A stretch of 64,000 bases of DNA from Candidatus Acutalibacter stercorigallinarum (GTDB lineage Bacteria; Bacillota; Clostridia; Oscillospirales; Acutalibacteraceae): contig DXIW01000013.1 of the NCBI GenBank assembly GCA_019112625.1, positions 32,960 through 96,959 of the forward strand, written 5' to 3'. The first letter of the stretch is position 1. Each line of letters opens with the position of its first letter. Shown in pieces: positions 42,132 to 50,950 of this stretch. The notes beneath the pieces are model-generated. The model was not told the origin of the DNA, did no database searches, and was given only the letters and a program-made list of their open reading frames with translations. The position numbers were made by a program, and so were the translations under genes.

Positions 42132-43391
42132 TCAGCCGGCACCTCCTTTCAAGCGGTAGGACACGGCGTGCTTCAGCCGCCGGGCGGCCTGGACCACGTC
42201 CTCCGCCGTGTAGTGGGTGAGAAGGTCCGCGGCGTCCTCCGGGCTCTGGGTGGGGAGGTCGAAGGCCCGGGACAGGTACCAGTTCTCCACCGCGGGGAGG
42301 GAATCGGCCACGGAGCGCAGGGAATTCCTCATGGCCAGCTTGGCGTGGGAGAGCTCCTCCTCGGTCACGTCCCCCTGGCAGATGGCGTCCAGCTGGGCTT
42401 GGATGGCCTCCTCGGCCCGGTCCATATTGCTGGGCTCTACCCCGCTGTCGATGAACATGGCACCGCTGGCCCAGGAGAAGGCGGAGGAGCAGTAGTAGCA
42501 GAGGCTCATCTTCTCCCGCACGTTCAAAAACAGCTTGGAGCTCACTGTGCCGCCCAGCACCGCGTTTACCAGCTGGAACAGCATGCGCTCCTGTGGGGCG
42601 GCGTCCACCCGGTAGGCCAGGGACAGCTTGCCCTGGCTGACGGGCTGCTCCTCGGTGACACGCAGGACCTCCCGGGGCTCCCGGTAGGGGGCCTTCCCCA
42701 AAAGGCGGGGCTGCCCTATGCCCTGGAACCGCTGCCGGAAGGCGCTGGCCTCCGGCTGGCAGTCCCCCAGGGCGAAGATCTCGATCCGGGCGGTTTCCAG
42801 GGTCTGGCGCCAGGCCTGGTACAGGCCTTCCCGGCGGAGATTCTGAACGGCCTCCCGGCTGCCGCAGCGGTCAATGCCCGCCCGCTGGCCCTGGAACAGA
42901 AGCTCCTCGCAACGGCGGCGGGCGTAGACCATTTTGTCGTTGTACTCGGCGTCCTTCAGCTCCAGGAGCTGGCGCTTCTCCTGCTGGAAGCCCTCCTGGG
43001 GGAATTCCCCCTCCCTGTCCAGCAGGGGGTCGAAGAGGGCGTCGAACAGGAGCTGGGACAGCTCGGCCAGCATGTCCTCGCCCCCGAAGGCGTAGCGGCT
43101 GGCGATGCCGGAGACGGAGAGCTCCAGCACCTGGTACTCCCCGAACTTCCGCACGCCGGAGCGCAGGCTGGCCCCGTAGAGCTCCGCCAGGCGGCAGCTT
43201 AAGGCGGTGTAGTCGGGATACCGCCGGGTGGCGCGGCTGGCCAGGGCGGGCAGGATGCCCCGCTGGGCGGCGGTGGCCTCCTCAAGGGGCAGCAATAAAT
43301 CTACAGACAGGCCCAGCGTCTTAAAGCGAGGGTCTGTAAAAGTGTTTAGCTTTACAGCATTGTTGATCTGTTCCACAGATAGGGTGCTCAT
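42132..43391 (-). CDS. ymfF: M16-like protein lacking the zinc motif (YmfF-like)
   Basis: 419 residues with M16 fold features (SRATRRYPDYTALSCRLAELYGA, VLGGTVSSKLFLNVREKMSLCYY) but no HxxEH; the corresponding region reads LPALASRATRRY. The glycine-rich FLNVREKxSLCYY stretch is the substrate-binding half of these dimers. The stop codon is 1 bp before the ymfH start, so the two are translated together. It is likely the non-catalytic partner. A TATAAT -10 box (43454-43459, minus strand) with a poor -35 lies upstream and may drive the nine-gene run down to recN. Confidence 0.88.
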   Translation of the reverse strand: MSTLSVEQINNAVKLNTFTDPRFKTLGLSVDLLLPLEEATAAQRGILPALASRATRRYPDYTALSCRLAELYGASLRSGVRKFGEYQVLELSVSGIASRYAFGGEDMLAELSQLLFDALFDPLLDREGEFPQEGFQQEKRQLLELKDAEYNDKMVYARRRCEELLFQGQRAGIDRCGSREAVQNLRREGLYQAWRQTLETARIEIFALGDCQPEASAFRQRFQGIGQPRLLGKAPYREPREVLRVTEEQPVSQGKLSLAYRVDAAPQERMLFQLVNAVLGGTVSSKLFLNVREKMSLCYYCSSAFSWASGAMFIDSGVEPSNMDRAEEAIQAQLDAICQGDVTEEELSHAKLAMRNSLRSVADSLPAVENWYLSRAFDLPTQSPEDAADLLTHYTAEDVVQAARRLKHAVSYRLKGGAG

Positions 43392-43510
43392 AGTTAGCTC
43401 GTTCTCTCCTGGGATTGTATAAATATTCGTGAAAAAGCAGGTCACTGCCAATCATTATACCACATTTTCCAGGTAAATGAAGTGGGAAATGAAAAATTTT
43501 GGTGTGTGTA

Positions 43511-43543
43511 GAAAAACGCACCGCTTTGTGGGAAAGCGGCACG
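43511..43543 (-). terminator. Terminator of the fhs-upp unit
   Basis: An 11-bp stem (43517-43527 with 43533-43543, two G-T pairs), 5-nt loop and five T residues on the minus strand. Confidence 0.88.
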
Positions 43544-43566
43544 TTTTCGAGGTCGTCGTTTTGTCA

Positions 43567-44202
43567 TCACATGGTGCCGAAGATCCGGTCCCCCGCGTCC
43601 CCCAGGCCGGGAAGGATGTAGCACTTCTCGTTGAGGCAGCGGTCCACGGCGGCGCAGTACACCTGCACGTCGGGATGGGCCTCGGCCAGGGCCTGGATGC
43701 CCTCGGGGGCGGCGATGATGCACAGGAATTTGATGCTCTTGGGGTGGCTGCGCTTGATGATGGTGACCGCGTCGATGGCGGAGCCGCCGGTGGCCAGCAT
43801 GGGGTCCAGGACGATGACGTCACGTTCTTCAATGTCCTGGGGCAGCTTGTTGTAGTACTCCACGGGCTTGTGGGTCTCGGGGTCCCGGTACAGGCCGATA
43901 TGCCCCACCTTGGCGGAGGGCACCAGGCTCAGCATGCCGTCTACCATGCCCAGGCCCGCCCGGAGGATGGGCACGAAGGCCAGCTTCCGCCCGGCGATGA
44001 CCTTGGTGGTGGTCTTTTCCAGGGGGGTGACGGTCTCTACGTCCATCAGGGGCAGGTCACGGGTGGCCTCGTAGCACATGAGCATGGCAATCTCACTGAC
44101 CAGCTCCCGGAAATTTTTCGTGCCCGTGGACACGTCTCGCAGAAAAGTGAGCTTGTGCTGGATCAGGGGATGATCCATGACAAAGACGTTTGGATATTCC
44201 AT
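43567..44202 (-). CDS. upp: Uracil phosphoribosyltransferase
   Basis: 211 residues; makes UMP from uracil and PRPP (pyrimidine salvage). The PRPP motif [16 protein letters not shown] and the uracil loop near the C-terminus ([13 protein letters not shown]) are intact. The length is normal. It lies 36 bp after rpiB and is the last gene before the terminator. Confidence 0.97.
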   Translation of the reverse strand: MEYPNVFVMDHPLIQHKLTFLRDVSTGTKNFRELVSEIAMLMCYEATRDLPLMDVETVTPLEKTTTKVIAGRKLAFVPILRAGLGMVDGMLSLVPSAKVGHIGLYRDPETHKPVEYYNKLPQDIEERDVIVLDPMLATGGSAIDAVTIIKRSHPKSIKFLCIIAAPEGIQALAEAHPDVQVYCAAVDRCLNEKCYILPGLGDAGDRIFGTM

Positions 44203-44238
44203 GGCAAACTACCTCCCAAAAAATTCAGTCCGGCGGGG

Positions 44239-44685
44239 TCACAGCTCCCCTGCCTCGATCTGGGCGATCTGGTCGATGCGCCGCTGGTGGCGGTCCCCGT
44301 CGAAGCCGGTGTGGAGGAAGATCTCCGCCAGCTTTACGCCGGTGGCGGTGTCCACCACCTTGCCGCCCATGCACAGGATGTTGGAGTTGTTGTGGCGGCG
44401 GGTCATCTCGGCGCAGTACTCGTTGGTGCACAGCGCCGCCCGGATGCCCTTCACCTTATTGGCGGCGATGGACATGCCGATGCCGGTGGAGCACACCAAA
44501 ATGCCGTAATCCGCCTGGCCCTGGGCCACGCAGCGGGCCACCTGAGCGGCGATGGGGCCGTAGTCTACCGAATCCTCGCTGAAGGCGCCGAAGTCCTGGC
44601 AGGGGATGTGCTCCTGCTCCAGGTAGGCGCGCACGGCCTCTTTTAAGGCAAAGCCGCCGTGGTCGCAGCCGATCGCAACTTTCAT
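44239..44685 (-). CDS. rpiB: Ribose-5-phosphate isomerase B
   Basis: 148 residues; interconverts ribulose and ribose 5-phosphate. Signatures are GCDHGGFALKEAV at the N-terminus (D9, H10) and the cysteine loop VCSTGIGMSIAANK with the catalytic cysteine near residue 66. The start overlaps the tsaB stop by 4 bp. Next to upp it could supply ribose phosphate for PRPP. Confidence 0.96.
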   Translation of the reverse strand: MKVAIGCDHGGFALKEAVRAYLEQEHIPCQDFGAFSEDSVDYGPIAAQVARCVAQGQADYGILVCSTGIGMSIAANKVKGIRAALCTNEYCAEMTRRHNNSNILCMGGKVVDTATGVKLAEIFLHTGFDGDRHQRRIDQIAQIEAGEL

Positions 44686-45395
44686 AGGGAGATCCCTCCT
44701 TGTTTTTGTTCCATTCGTTGTTTCAGTTCCCGCTCCGCCTGGGGCAGCCGCAGGTACACCGGGACCAGCTCCGCCGGGCTGCAGGCGGGGCGGGTCTCCT
44801 CACAGGCCAGCAGGGCCACGGAAGAGGCCCGCTGGTACCGCTGGGCCTCGGGGGCCAGCCGCGCCCCCCAGGGGGAGAAGGCCTTGTGGCACAGGGCGGC
44901 GCCGTCCCCCAGAAGGAGCAGGCGCTCCCCGTAGGGGCGGCACTCCTCCCCCAGCTGTTGGATGGACAGGGCCCGGTCCCCGGTGAGGCGGCGGAGCGTG
45001 CCCCCCTGAGCCTGGAACAGGGCGTTGTACACCTGTCCGCAGCGGGCGTCCATCACCGCGCAGAGGATGGCGCCCTCCTGGCCCAGGCCGCCGTAGGCGA
45101 TGGCCTCCAGGGTGGAGAGGCCGCAGCAGGGGGTATTGTGGGGAAAGGCCAGGCCTTTGACGCAGGACACGCCGATGCGCACCCCGGTAAAGGAGCCGGG
45201 GCCGTGGGTCACGGCGAAGCGGTGGAAATCGCCGGGGGACTTCCCCAGGCTTTGCAGCAGGCCCTGGACCATGGGCAGCAGGGTCTGGCTGTGGGTCTGC
45301 TTTGTGTTCATGTAAAATTCCCCCAGCAGCCGGCCGTCCTCCGCCACGGCGGCAGAGGCGGCGACGGCCGAGGAGTCGATGCCTAAGACCAGCAT
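44682..45395 (-). CDS. tsaB: tRNA threonylcarbamoyladenosine biosynthesis protein TsaB
   Basis: 237 residues of ASKHA fold. It starts with LVLGIDSSAVAASAAV and contains THGPGSFTGVRIG, the TsaB signature. With TsaD, TsaE and TsaC it makes t6A37 in tRNAs reading ANN codons. The start lies 1 bp from the tsaE stop. tsaD and rimI, often adjacent in other Firmicutes, are not here. Confidence 0.93.
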   Translation of the reverse strand: MLVLGIDSSAVAASAAVAEDGRLLGEFYMNTKQTHSQTLLPMVQGLLQSLGKSPGDFHRFAVTHGPGSFTGVRIGVSCVKGLAFPHNTPCCGLSTLEAIAYGGLGQEGAILCAVMDARCGQVYNALFQAQGGTLRRLTGDRALSIQQLGEECRPYGERLLLLGDGAALCHKAFSPWGARLAPEAQRYQRASSVALLACEETRPACSPAELVPVYLRLPQAERELKQRMEQKQGGISL

Positions 45396-45396
45396 G

Positions 45397-45831
45397 TTAC
45401 AGCTCCCCCTTCCAGCCTGTGATGGTGATGACCCGCTGGGTCTCCCCTTCTCCCGGGGCGATGGCAATGGTCACTGTGCCCTCCGGCAGGGCCTCGGCGA
45501 TGTTTTCGCTCCACTCGATGACCAGCACCCGGTCCGTGTCCAGGTAGTCGAAAAAGCCGGTGGAGTACAGGTCGTCCCAGCCGGTGACGCGGTACATGTC
45601 GAAGTGCTCTACGGTCAGGCGGCCCTGGTACTCGTTGACGATGGCGAAGGTGGGGCTGGAGACCACGTCCCCCGCCCCCAGGCCCCGCATGAGGCCCCGG
45701 GTGAAGGCGGTCTTGCCCATGCCCATGCCCCCGGTGAAGGCCAGCACCTCCCCGCCGGTGAGCCGGGCGGCCAGCCGGGCGGCCAGGGCCTCGGTCTCCG
45801 CCGGGGAATTGGTGGTAAAGCGCTGCTCCAT
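45397..45831 (-). CDS. tsaE: tRNA threonylcarbamoyladenosine biosynthesis ATPase TsaE
   Basis: 144 residues. The P-loop GGMGMGKT is at 34-41, FAIVNEYQGRLTVEHFDMYR contains the typical HFDxYR motif, and VLVIEWSENI follows with the conserved tryptophan and glutamate. It energises the TsaBD complex. It lies between fhs (3 bp gap) and tsaB. Confidence 0.96.
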   Translation of the reverse strand: MEQRFTTNSPAETEALAARLAARLTGGEVLAFTGGMGMGKTAFTRGLMRGLGAGDVVSSPTFAIVNEYQGRLTVEHFDMYRVTGWDDLYSTGFFDYLDTDRVLVIEWSENIAEALPEGTVTIAIAPGEGETQRVITITGWKGEL

Positions 45832-45834
45832 AGC

Positions 45835-47511
45835 TTAGAACAGGCCGTGGATCACAGCCTGGCTGTCCACGTCGATCTTCTCGGCGGCGGGGACCTTGGG
45901 CAGGCCGGGCATGGTCATGATGTCGCCGGCGTAGGCCACCACGAACCCGGCGCCGGAGGAGAGCTTCAGGTCCCGGATGGTGATGGCAAAGCCGGTGGGC
46001 CGGCCCAGGAGGGCCGGGTCGTCGGAGAGGGAGTACTGGGTCTTGGCGACACAGACGGGCATCTTGTCGCCGCCCAGGGCCTTGATCTCCTTTAAGGACT
46101 TTAAGGCCTTGCTGGTGTAGGTCACCTTGTCCGCGCCGTAGATGGTCTTGGCGATGGTCTCGATCTTCTCCTCCACCGGGGCCTCGTCGGGGTAGATGGG
46201 GGCGAAGTGGGACTTGCCCTCCGTCTCGTCGATGACGTCGCAGATGGTCTGGGCCAGCTCCTTGCCGCCCTCGCCGCCCTTGGCGAACACCTCGGACAGG
46301 GCGTAGCGCACCCCCAGCTCCTTGCAGCAGTTGTCGATGACCTGGAGCTCCCCGTCGGTGTCGGTGCCGAAGCGGTTGATGGCCACCACCACGGGGATGC
46401 CGAACTTCTGCATGTTCTCCACGTGGGCTTTCAGGTTCACCACGCCTTTTTCCAGGGCGGGGATGTTCTCCTCCCCTAGCTGGGCCTTGGGCACGCCGCC
46501 GTTGTACTTCAGGGCGCGGACCGTGGCCACCACCACCACGCAGGAGGGGGTGAGCCCGGCCATGCGGCATTTGATGTCCAGGAATTTCTCGGCGCCCAGG
46601 TCGGAGCCGAAGCCAGCCTCGGTGATGCAGTAGTCCGCCAGCTTGAGGGCCAGGCGGGTGGCCCGCACGGAGTTGCACCCGTGGGCGATATTGGCGAAGG
46701 GCCCGCCGTGCATGATGGCCGGGGTGCCCTCGATGGTCTGCACCAGGTTGGGGTTCACCGCGTCCTTCAGCAGGGCGGTCATGGCGCCGTCGGCCTTGAT
46801 GTCCCGGGCGTAGACGGGCTGGCCGCTGTAGGTGTAGGCGATGAGCATATCCCCCAGCCGCTTTTTCAGGTCGTCCATATCCTTTGCCAGGCACAGGATG
46901 GCCATGACCTCGGAGGCCACAGTGATGATGAAGCCGTCCTCCCGGGGCACGCCGTTGATCTTGCCGCCCAGGCCCACCACCACGTTGCGCAGGGCCCGGT
47001 CGTTCATGTCCAGGCAGCGCTTGATGAGGATGCGCCGGGGGTCGATGCCCAGGGCATTCCCCTGCTGCAGGTGGTTGTCCAGCATGGCGCAGCACAGGTT
47101 GTTGGCGGAGGTGATGGCGTGCATGTCCCCGGTGAAGTGGAGGTTGATGTCCTCCATGGGCAGCACCTGGGCGTAGCCGCCGCCGGCCGCGCCGCCCTTG
47201 ACCCCGAACACCGGGCCCAGGGAGGGCTCCCGCAGGGCGATGATGGCGTTTTTGCCGATTTTGGCCATGGCCTGGCCCAGGCCCGCCGTGGTGGTGGTCT
47301 TCCCCTCACCGGCGGGAGTGGGATTGATGGCCGTTACCAGCACCAGCTTGCCGTCGGGCTTGTCCTGCAGGCGCTGGAACAGGGACTGGTTCAGCTTGGC
47401 CTTGTAGCGGCCGTAGAGCTCCAGCTCCTCCTCTTCGATGCCCAGTTCTTTCGCGACCTGGACGATGGGCTTTAACTGCGTGCTCTGGGCGATCTCGATA
47501 TCTGAAAGCAT
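45835..47511 (-). CDS. fhs: Formate--tetrahydrofolate ligase
   Basis: 558 residues; makes 10-formyl-THF from formate, ATP and THF, the normal length for this enzyme. The ATP loop [10 protein letters not shown] is at 64-73, followed by [22 protein letters not shown] and the conserved [13 protein letters not shown]. The ATG at 47511 is preceded by GGAAAGG. First gene of fhs-tsaE-tsaB-rpiB-upp. With folD and metF it covers formate to methyl-THF; no other Wood-Ljungdahl genes are in the window. Confidence 0.98.
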   Translation of the reverse strand: MLSDIEIAQSTQLKPIVQVAKELGIEEEELELYGRYKAKLNQSLFQRLQDKPDGKLVLVTAINPTPAGEGKTTTTAGLGQAMAKIGKNAIIALREPSLGPVFGVKGGAAGGGYAQVLPMEDINLHFTGDMHAITSANNLCCAMLDNHLQQGNALGIDPRRILIKRCLDMNDRALRNVVVGLGGKINGVPREDGFIITVASEVMAILCLAKDMDDLKKRLGDMLIAYTYSGQPVYARDIKADGAMTALLKDAVNPNLVQTIEGTPAIMHGGPFANIAHGCNSVRATRLALKLADYCITEAGFGSDLGAEKFLDIKCRMAGLTPSCVVVVATVRALKYNGGVPKAQLGEENIPALEKGVVNLKAHVENMQKFGIPVVVAINRFGTDTDGELQVIDNCCKELGVRYALSEVFAKGGEGGKELAQTICDVIDETEGKSHFAPIYPDEAPVEEKIETIAKTIYGADKVTYTSKALKSLKEIKALGGDKMPVCVAKTQYSLSDDPALLGRPTGFAITIRDLKLSSGAGFVVAYAGDIMTMPGLPKVPAAEKIDVDSQAVIHGLF

Positions 47512-47568
47512 TTCCCCCACACCTTTCCGACCGTTGCCGGCCAAAAAATGATTTGCATACGCAGTCCT

Positions 47569-47597
47569 ATTATAGAATATCTTGCCGGAAGTGTAAA
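47569..47597 (-). promoter_or_regulatory. Sigma-A promoter of fhs
   Basis: Minus strand -35 TTTACA (47592-47597), 17-nt spacer, -10 TATAAT (47569-47574). Confidence 0.85.
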
Positions 47598-47613
47598 GCC
47601 CGAAACAAAAAAC

Positions 47614-47642
47614 TTGAAGCCCGCGGGGGGATATGCTATAAT
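47614..47642 (+). promoter_or_regulatory. Sigma-A promoter of rodA
   Basis: -35 TTGAAG (47614-47619), 17-nt spacer, -10 TATAAT (47637-47642), back to back with the fhs promoter. Confidence 0.82.
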
Positions 47643-47704
47643 AGTTTGACATAATTTGTGAAGAAACCGCCCCCGCGGGGGCTTTGGGAAAGAACAGGAC
47701 TGCT

Positions 47705-48901
47705 ATGGCAAAACGATTTTTCAAGGGACTTTGGGACTACATCAAAAAGGCGGACATCATTTTGTGGCTGCTGCTGGCCATGATCTCCGCCTACAGCCTG
47801 GTGCTGCTGCGCAGCGTGGACTACGCCACGGGGTCGGGGTACTTCCGCACCCAGCTGCTGGCCATCGGGCTGGGGGTGGCGGCCGCGGTGGTGGTCACCC
47901 TCATCGACTACGCGGAGATTGCCAATTTCTGGTACCTGCTGGCGGGGTTCTCCATCTTTCTGATGGTCTACACCAGCTTCTTCGGGGAGCAGGTGGTGGG
48001 CAGCGGCGGCGTAGACGCCAAGGCGTGGATCAACATCGCCGGCAGGACCTTCCAGTCCTCGGAGCTGGTGAAGATCGCCTTTATCCTCACCTTCGCCAAG
48101 CACCTGGACGTGCTGCGCAAGGGCAGCAAGCTGGACCACCCCCTCCACGTGATGCTGCTGGGCTGCCACGCCCTGGTGCCCATGCTCCTGTGCGAGATGC
48201 AGGGCGACACGGGGGCGGCCATCGTGTTTTTCGCCATTTTCCTCACCATGAGCCTCTCCGCGGGCATCAAGCTGCGGTATTTCGCCGCCCTGGGGGGCAT
48301 CGTGCTGGTGGCGCTGCCCCTGCTGTGGATGTTCGTGATGAAGGACTACCAGAAGGCCCGGTTCACCGCGGTGTTCAACCTGGAGGACCCCACGGTGCAG
48401 ATGGAGGACGGCTACCAGCAGTACCAGGGGCGCATCTCCATCGGCAGCGGCAGGCTGGACGGGACGGGGCTGTTTAACGGCACCCGGGTCGCCAACAAGA
48501 GCGTGCCCTTCCAGCAGAGCGACTACATCTTCTCTGTGGCAGGCGAGGAGCTGGGCTTTATCGGGTGCTCGCTGATCCTGTTGCTGCTGCTGCTGTTCAT
48601 GGCCAAGGTGCTCCACGTGGCCAGCACCTCCCGGGACGATTTGGGACGGTATATCTGCTTCGGCTTCTTCGGGATGATCGCCCTGCAGAGCGTATCCAAC
48701 ATCGGCATGTGTCTGGCGCTGCTCCCCGCCATGGGCGTGACCCTGCCCTTCTTCAGCGCGGGCGGGTCCTCGGCGGCCTGTATGTACCTGGGCTTCGGCC
48801 TGGTGCAGGCGGTGTACATGCGCCGCAAGGAGAGCGACGGCATGCGGCTGAAACGGAAGCAGCCCTTACGCTTCTTCTACAAGCAGCTGAAGGATATTTG
48901 A
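47705..48901 (+). CDS. rodA: SEDS-family peptidoglycan polymerase RodA
   Basis: 398 residues with about ten membrane helices. SEDS marks are [18 protein letters not shown], the [12 protein letters not shown] loop with the catalytic-type aspartate, and [12 protein letters not shown] near the C-terminus. It polymerises glycan strands with a class B PBP. RodA is preferred over FtsW because of [12 protein letters not shown] and the isolated position; FtsW/SpoVE remain possible. The start is the ATG at 47705 with AGGA upstream. It is monocistronic with its own promoter and terminator. Confidence 0.9.
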   Translation: MAKRFFKGLWDYIKKADIILWLLLAMISAYSLVLLRSVDYATGSGYFRTQLLAIGLGVAAAVVVTLIDYAEIANFWYLLAGFSIFLMVYTSFFGEQVVGSGGVDAKAWINIAGRTFQSSELVKIAFILTFAKHLDVLRKGSKLDHPLHVMLLGCHALVPMLLCEMQGDTGAAIVFFAIFLTMSLSAGIKLRYFAALGGIVLVALPLLWMFVMKDYQKARFTAVFNLEDPTVQMEDGYQQYQGRISIGSGRLDGTGLFNGTRVANKSVPFQQSDYIFSVAGEELGFIGCSLILLLLLLFMAKVLHVASTSRDDLGRYICFGFFGMIALQSVSNIGMCLALLPAMGVTLPFFSAGGSSAACMYLGFGLVQAVYMRRKESDGMRLKRKQPLRFFYKQLKDI

Positions 48902-48914
48902 ACAGACATCATGG

Positions 48915-48951
48915 AAAAAAGGCTGCCGTTGTGAACACGGCAGCCTTTTTT
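48915..48951 (+). terminator. Terminator of rodA
   Basis: A perfect 15-bp stem (48915-48929 with 48937-48951) with A-run and T-run at its base, 7-nt loop. Confidence 0.93.
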
Positions 48952-48961
48952 GGCGTTTTAC

Positions 48962-49029
48962 AAAAAAACGGGATCGTATTGCTCTTTCAAAGCGTGAGAG
49001 CGCATTCCTCAATACTCGCTGTAATCCCG
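48962..49029 (-). terminator. Terminator of the tepA-to-flavin-reductase run
   Basis: On the minus strand three stacked stems (CGGGAT/ATCCCG, GTATT/AATAC, GCTCT/AGAGC) with internal loops, then seven T residues (48962-48968). The 5' arm lies in the last codons of the flavin reductase gene. Confidence 0.7.
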
Positions 49030-49659
49030 TATCTTTTTGAGAGCGCCGACATAATCGTGAGCAGTCCCCTTAAAATTATCTGGATCGATCGGGTGATGGA
49101 TATTATAAAGGATCCCCGTTTCTCCCGTCCTTCCCAGATCATCCTCGTCTATATGCCTCTCATCAATATGGACATTGACGATTTCGAGACATACCAAAAC
49201 AGAATCGTCGCCTTCGGCAATTTCTTTCTCCCACTTGAAGCGGCACTCCAGGTTCATAAAACATTCATCGACCAGCGGGGCGTTCACCTTTTCCGCTTTC
49301 CTCCAGGTCAATCCAGCGGTTTTGATCTCATCTATCTCAAACTCGTTGTTTCTACAGGTCGACATACACTTATCATACAAATCGGCAGACATAAAATTGA
49401 TGACAGCCTCCCCCGTTTCCTGGAGCGTTTGATATAGATGCCCGTATTTGCCAACAGCGGAAACAATGGCAAAATAACCGTTTTCCCCGCCGGTGAATGT
49501 CGTCCAGGACTGCATACAGGCGTTAGGCTGTCCATTGCTTTTATACGAAGTCATGATAAAGAGCGGAGAAGGGACTGAGGTGACGAACTCCATCCAGTGG
49601 AACCCATACATCTCCATGTTCTCCATCGATGCAGGCAACGTGCTGTACTGCTTTTTCAT
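49009..49659 (-). CDS. Flavin reductase family protein, low GC
   Basis: A 216-residue protein with the FMN-binding split-barrel fold of flavin reductases (SVPSPLFIMTSYKSNGQPNACMQSW; GYFAIVSAVGKYGHLYQTL; GEAVINFMS). These proteins bind FMN and often carry electrons or act on small molecules; no partner is evident. GAGGAG precedes the ATG. Base composition is clearly lower in GC than either neighbour (35% in 49321-49380 against 67% in 49741-49800), so it was probably acquired and inserted at the end of the run. The conserved acidic C-terminus carries no signal peptide. Confidence 0.88.
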   Translation of the reverse strand: MKKQYSTLPASMENMEMYGFHWMEFVTSVPSPLFIMTSYKSNGQPNACMQSWTTFTGGENGYFAIVSAVGKYGHLYQTLQETGEAVINFMSADLYDKCMSTCRNNEFEIDEIKTAGLTWRKAEKVNAPLVDECFMNLECRFKWEKEIAEGDDSVLVCLEIVNVHIDERHIDEDDLGRTGETGILYNIHHPIDPDNFKGTAHDYVGALKKIRDYSEY

Positions 49660-49679
49660 ATCGATTTTTCTCCTCAAAA

Positions 49680-50687
49680 TCAGATCCCGGCCACATATTT
49701 GCGAAAGGTCGGCAGCATGCCGATCTTGTCCGGGGTGTGGGGCGGCATTTGGAGGATGTCGTAGCCGGGCAGGTTGTTGCCCTCCACGAACACGGGGCCG
49801 TTGGGGGTGACGCCCACGTCCCAGCCGATGTAGCGCATTTGTGGCACCCGGGTGGCGGCCTTGAGGCACAGGGCCTTGGACTCCTCCCAGTAGGGGATCT
49901 GGAAGCCCACCAGCTCTACCCCGGTGAGGGGATGGCGCTGGTAAGTGACCCGCTCCTTGTCGTAGCCGGGGGCGGAGATTTTGCCGGTCTCCAGATCGAT
50001 GGGGGCGAACATGCCCCCGGAGTGGAGGTTGTCCACCGGGCGGTCGCTGTTGCCGATGCGCACGAAGCCGTAGACGATGTGGGGGCCCTGGTCATTGAGG
50101 ATGGTGACGATGCGCAGGGTGTTGAGGCAGTGGGGGTTCAGGGCGTCCATCTGGGGGTGCTGGGTGATGACCTCCTCCACCACGCCGATGTTGTCCTGCT
50201 TCAGTTTGGCGTAAAGGCTGGCAACATCGGGGAAATCGGCGGTACGCAGTTTCTCCACGCCCTTTCCCCCGCTCTCCGCGTCGGGCTTGACCATGAAGGT
50301 ATCTTTGCCTTGGAGGAAGCGGGCCAGGTCCTCTTTGGAGGCCTTGGTGAAGTCCAGCCAATCCCGGCCCATACAGTCGGAGAAGGTGGTGTAAAAGTCT
50401 TTTTTGTTGTCGAACAGGTGGTAGTAGGCCCGGTCGTTTAAGAGGGCCACCAGCTTGTTGTTCACCTGGCGGGTGATGTAGGTGGCCCGCTGCTCCTCGG
50501 TGAGGTTGTAGAACTCGCAGAGGAGATAGTCGTTGTAGCCCGCGCCGTAGCGCAGGCCGCATTTGACCACGTCCGTCAGGATGGAGAGCCGGTTTTTCCC
50601 GCAGGCCTTGTGGACCTTGGACACGGTCTGGAACAGGCCGGCGTAGTCCATGCGCACCAGGCACTGGACCAGAAATTTCACATTCAT
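49680..50687 (-). CDS. Sugar-transfer-associated ATP-grasp protein
   Basis: 335 residues. The ATP-grasp part covers about 125-325: MVKPDAESGGKGVEKL (ATP-binding lysine and glycine loop), CLNTLRIVTI, and the metal-binding end motif PVFVEGNNLPGYD. This matches the family found beside capsule and cell-wall sugar transferases; members likely ligate an amino acid or other carboxylate to a cell-surface precursor. The partner is unknown. It lies 17 bp after the DUF3006 gene; no glycosyltransferase is adjacent. Confidence 0.85.
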   Translation of the reverse strand: MNVKFLVQCLVRMDYAGLFQTVSKVHKACGKNRLSILTDVVKCGLRYGAGYNDYLLCEFYNLTEEQRATYITRQVNNKLVALLNDRAYYHLFDNKKDFYTTFSDCMGRDWLDFTKASKEDLARFLQGKDTFMVKPDAESGGKGVEKLRTADFPDVASLYAKLKQDNIGVVEEVITQHPQMDALNPHCLNTLRIVTILNDQGPHIVYGFVRIGNSDRPVDNLHSGGMFAPIDLETGKISAPGYDKERVTYQRHPLTGVELVGFQIPYWEESKALCLKAATRVPQMRYIGWDVGVTPNGPVFVEGNNLPGYDILQMPPHTPDKIGMLPTFRKYVAGI

Positions 50688-50704
50688 CTGCTTCCCTCTC
50701 TTTC

Positions 50705-50926
50705 TCAGCCGCCGAAGGCCCTGCGCTGCTTGTCCAAAATGCGCTGGCGGCGGCGCTGGGTCTCCTCTTCGTCCAGGCGCAGCTCCCCCTCGTCGGTGAT
50801 CTGCAGCACGCAGCCGGGCTTGGCCTCTTTGGGCAGCTCCGAGAGCTCGATGGCGAAGTACTTCTGGTCGCTGTCCTCGCAGATGGCGTATTTCCCCTCG
50901 AAGCGGTCGATGACTAGCTGTTTCAT
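50705..50926 (-). CDS. DUF3006 small protein
   Basis: 73 residues from the ATG at 50926 with AAGGATGG upstream. It begins MKQLVIDRFEGKYAICED, the DUF3006 pattern of a small beta barrel, followed by a basic, charged C-terminal helix (RRRQRILDKQRR). DUF3006 genes commonly sit next to ComEC-like metallo-hydrolases, as here (24 bp gap). The function is unknown; a partner or regulator of the hydrolase is plausible. Confidence 0.85.
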   Translation of the reverse strand: MKQLVIDRFEGKYAICEDSDQKYFAIELSELPKEAKPGCVLQITDEGELRLDEEETQRRRQRILDKQRRAFGG

Positions 50927-50950
50927 AGTGTGAACCATCCTTTTTTCCAA

